This document shows positions 61,908 to 64,000 of a stretch of 64,000 nucleotides of DNA, one piece after another; the stretch's first letter is position 1; the number at the start of each line of letters is the position of its first letter. Below the pieces are notes generated by a model. It saw only the letters and a program-made list of their open reading frames with translations, ran no database searches and was not told where the DNA came from. The stretch lies in the NCBI RefSeq assembly GCF_016056305.1, contig NZ_JAECZC010000093.1, positions 1-64,000 of the forward strand, read 5' to 3'. Origin of the DNA: Amazonocrinis nigriterrae CENA67. GTDB taxonomy: Bacteria > Cyanobacteriota > Cyanobacteriia > Cyanobacteriales > Nostocaceae. Position numbers and translations under genes: made by a program.

Positions 61908-64000
61908 TTATTGACGAAGGGGAATGCGGATTTGAAACTCTGCTCCGGCTCCTGGTTGTGATATACAAGAGAGTGAGCCGCGATGTTTTTCAGTGACAAT
62001 TTGATAGCTAATCGATAAGCCCATACCCGTACCTTTGCCCACAGGTTTTGTAGTAAAAAACGGATTGAACAAGCGTTGGCGAACAAACTCTGGCATCCCT
62101 TGACCATTGTCTGCAATGCGAATTTCAACATGATGTTCATCAACTAATTCAGTATAAATAGTAATAGTTGGGGTAATGCTTTCTCCTTGACTGCTTGCTA
62201 ATGAATCTTCTAAAGCATCGATCGCATTACTCAACACATTCATAAATACTTGATTCAGTTCCCCAGCATAGCATTCCACCACAGGCAAGTCGCTGTATTT
62301 TTTGATTACCTCAATACCGATACGGTCTGACTTGGCTTTCAGACGATGTTGCAGAATCATCAGTGTACTGTCGATACCCTCATGAATATTAACGGGTTTC
62401 ATCTCGGCTTCGTCCATGCGCGAGAATGTCCGCAGAGATGCGACAATTTTACGAATCCGGTCTGCGCCAACCCGCATTGAAGACAGTAGTTTGGGCAAAT
62501 CTTCCATTAGAAATTCCAAATCAATTGCCACAGCTTCTTGTTCTATCTCTGCATGGGGAAATGGGTAATGTTTCTGGTAAAGTTCCAGCAGTCTCAGTAC
62601 CTCTTGGGTATACTCATTGGCATGAGCTAAGTTGCCAAAAATAAAATTCACCGGATTGTTGATTTCGTGGGCAACGCCTGCTACTAATTGCCCTAAGCTT
62701 GACATTTTCTCAGTCTGCACAAGTTGAGCTTGGGCTTGTTGTAGTTTACGCAGATATTGTTTGAGTTGTTCGGCTTTCTCGCGTTCTCGCTTTTCTGATG
62801 CTTGCAAAGCTTCATTTTTTGCTACGAGTTCTTGTGATTTGGCTTCTAGTTGTTGCGAGTAAATTTGCAAATTGGTGTAGAGACGGGCATTATCGATCGC
62901 AATGGAAATTTGGGCTGTCAATAAATTCAGCACGTTCACTCGTTCTGGAGTAAAAGCACTACTGATCAGATTATTTTCCAGGTAAAGAATACCAGTAAAT
63001 TTGCCAGAGTGAATCAGCGGTAGACACAAAATTGACTTGCATTGATGGGTGACAATATAAGCATCTGCGGCAAAGCGGGAGTCTTTGACAGCATCATCTA
63101 TAACCAATTTGTTTTGAGTTATTTCTACATAATTGAATAAGGCAATCGGCAGCAAGGGAGAATTAGTTTGATCTTCTGAATTCACCACAACGCTAATATC
63201 TTGACCTGTAATTATTCCTGCTGCTTCTATTCTCCACTCATTCTCATACTTGGCAATCAAATAACCTTGTTGAGCGCCTGCATTTTCCATGACAATTTTC
63301 ATCAATTTTTCCAGCAGGTTACTTAATACCATTTCTTCTGACAAGGCTAAAGCGGCTTTCATCACCGTCATCAAGTCAAGAATGTGATTACCTCCGGTAG
63401 TTGTAGAACTTGTTTGAGTCAGTTCTAGATAATTTGTTTCTAGCTTTTGTGTTTCTGGAGAGCGTGTGATTAATTGTGGATATTTTGACTGTAAATCTTT
63501 GACTTTCGCAACAGCCCCCCAACGACCATAAGTATAGTAGGCATTAGTCATGTAGGTTTGGGCGATCGCTTCTTTACCCCATGACAGATAAAATTTAGCC
63601 GCCAGTTCGTAGGCTAAGGCTTCTTCATTGATGTACTCGTTTTCTTTCGCCAGCGCGATCGCCTGCTCATACATCTCAATTGCTTCTAATTTTTCACCTA
63701 AAACCCGATGCTTTTCTGCCTCTACTAAATAGAATTTATGCAAAAAATTCATGGGAGCATAATGTGCCCATTTATGCATTTTTTCTTGATTAGTTTTGAC
63801 TCGTTCAAGAATATTTTTTTGCTCTGATTCTGTACTATCTGCATACACTGCTAGATGCACTAGAGAATCGTAGAAATAAAAGATTGCAAAACTTATTTGT
63901 CCTATTGCTGCACTCAACGAACTTTCTACTGTAGGAATATTTTTAACTGCTTCCGAGTAATTTTCAAATACATAACAAAGCACAAGTTTGTGCAAATATA
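61908..64000 (-). CDS. GAF-domain sensor histidine kinase, 3' part of a larger protein (5' end outside window)
   Basis: The reading frame is open to the window edge, so the N-terminus is missing; an apparent TTG at 63995 is probably not the start. Visible from the left: TPR-like helical region (about 20-175), GAF domain (about 225-375, LLEKLMKIVMENAGAQQGYL and ILCLPLIHSG), coiled coil, HisKA with LGQLVAGVAHEINNPVNF, and HATPase with NAIDALED, DNGQGMP and GKGTGMGLSISYQ. This is the C-terminal layout of the very large cyanobacterial Ser/Thr kinase - AAA/NACHT-like ATPase - GAF - histidine kinase proteins, so I expect kinase and ATPase domains upstream of the window. Input and target are unknown. 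Confidence 0.88.
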   Translation of the reverse strand, partial: YLHKLVLCYVFENYSEAVKNIPTVESSLSAAIGQISFAIFYFYDSLVHLAVYADSTESEQKNILERVKTNQEKMHKWAHYAPMNFLHKFYLVEAEKHRVLGEKLEAIEMYEQAIALAKENEYINEEALAYELAAKFYLSWGKEAIAQTYMTNAYYTYGRWGAVAKVKDLQSKYPQLITRSPETQKLETNYLELTQTSSTTTGGNHILDLMTVMKAALALSEEMVLSNLLEKLMKIVMENAGAQQGYLIAKYENEWRIEAAGIITGQDISVVVNSEDQTNSPLLPIALFNYVEITQNKLVIDDAVKDSRFAADAYIVTHQCKSILCLPLIHSGKFTGILYLENNLISSAFTPERVNVLNLLTAQISIAIDNARLYTNLQIYSQQLEAKSQELVAKNEALQASEKREREKAEQLKQYLRKLQQAQAQLVQTEKMSSLGQLVAGVAHEINNPVNFIFGNLAHANEYTQEVLRLLELYQKHYPFPHAEIEQEAVAIDLEFLMEDLPKLLSSMRVGADRIRKIVASLRTFSRMDEAEMKPVNIHEGIDSTLMILQHRLKAKSDRIGIEVIKKYSDLPVVECYAGELNQVFMNVLSNAIDALEDSLASSQGESITPTITIYTELVDEHHVEIRIADNGQGMPEFVRQRLFNPFFTTKPVGKGTGMGLSISYQIVTEKHRGSLSCISQPGAGAEFQIRIPLRQ

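Noticed and set aside
1-64000. tRNA or rRNA genes
   Set aside because: I found no T-loop/acceptor pattern or rRNA core sequence by reading; a covariance-model scan would be decisive.

Overview
The window is a piece of a filamentous, probably heterocyst-forming (Nostocales-type) cyanobacterial chromosome. Evidence: a tocopherol-type methyltransferase, a PAM68 photosystem II assembly protein, DUF928 and DUF1823 proteins, a C-terminally short cyanophycin synthetase of the CphA2 type (known from diazotrophs), many HIP1 octamers (GCGATCGC, e.g. 1856-1863 and two overlapping copies at 40135-40148), and intergenic regions full of STRR-type heptamer arrays and nested GC-rich palindromes. No rRNA, tRNA, CRISPR array, transposase or phage gene was recognised.

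Layout. 0-8 kb: methyltransferase between two identical 98-bp direct repeats, KtrB/KtrA potassium uptake, HemW, a membrane PIN/TRAM protein, a secreted unknown and an MMADHC-like protein. 8-21 kb: ExbB/ExbD, DUF928, a CHASE2 - winged helix - ParA-like operon, a methyltransferase, a giant secreted protein joining a two-partner-secretion (haemagglutination) domain to a C-terminal CHAT protease, and a divergent TPR protein. 21-33 kb: hybrid histidine kinase, a 1.77-kb gap without a convincing gene, TamB/TIC236-like protein of 1973 residues, DAHP synthase (type I-beta), PAM68, ribosomal S15. 33-48 kb is rich in storage metabolism: two paralogous CBM48-GH13 enzymes in opposite orientation flank cyanophycinase, a small conserved protein and CphA2; beyond them lie a second DAHP synthase (type I-alpha), Hsp20 and a glycogen-debranching enzyme. 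48-52 kb: dienelactone hydrolase, a Uma2 gene followed by a broken Uma2 relic with a secreted-protein gene inside it, and toxin-antitoxin genes. 52-58 kb: a four-gene operon (TPR-CHAT caspase-like protease, 111-residue protein, 493-residue tail-anchored membrane protein, exported helical protein). 58-64 kb: NarL/NarX-like two-component pair and the 3' part of a large GAF-histidine kinase that runs off the window.

The best candidate for a little-described system is the 52.3-58.0 kb operon. Its order resembles the computationally predicted CATRA (caspase/TPR repeat-associated) conflict systems, but here it gains a membrane anchor and an exported partner. A second CHAT locus (8.4-20.8 kb) couples CHAT to a secreted adhesin. 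The window therefore holds two unrelated CHAT architectures, one exported and one cytosolic.

The repeats are also informative. Three copies of a MITE-like element share about 25-bp terminal inverted repeats with variable interiors (35065-35180, 47983-48129, 61698-61875). Several GC-rich palindromic modules sit inside other repeats, two of them with an uninterrupted relative elsewhere in the window for comparison. One repeat array has been carried in frame into TamB.
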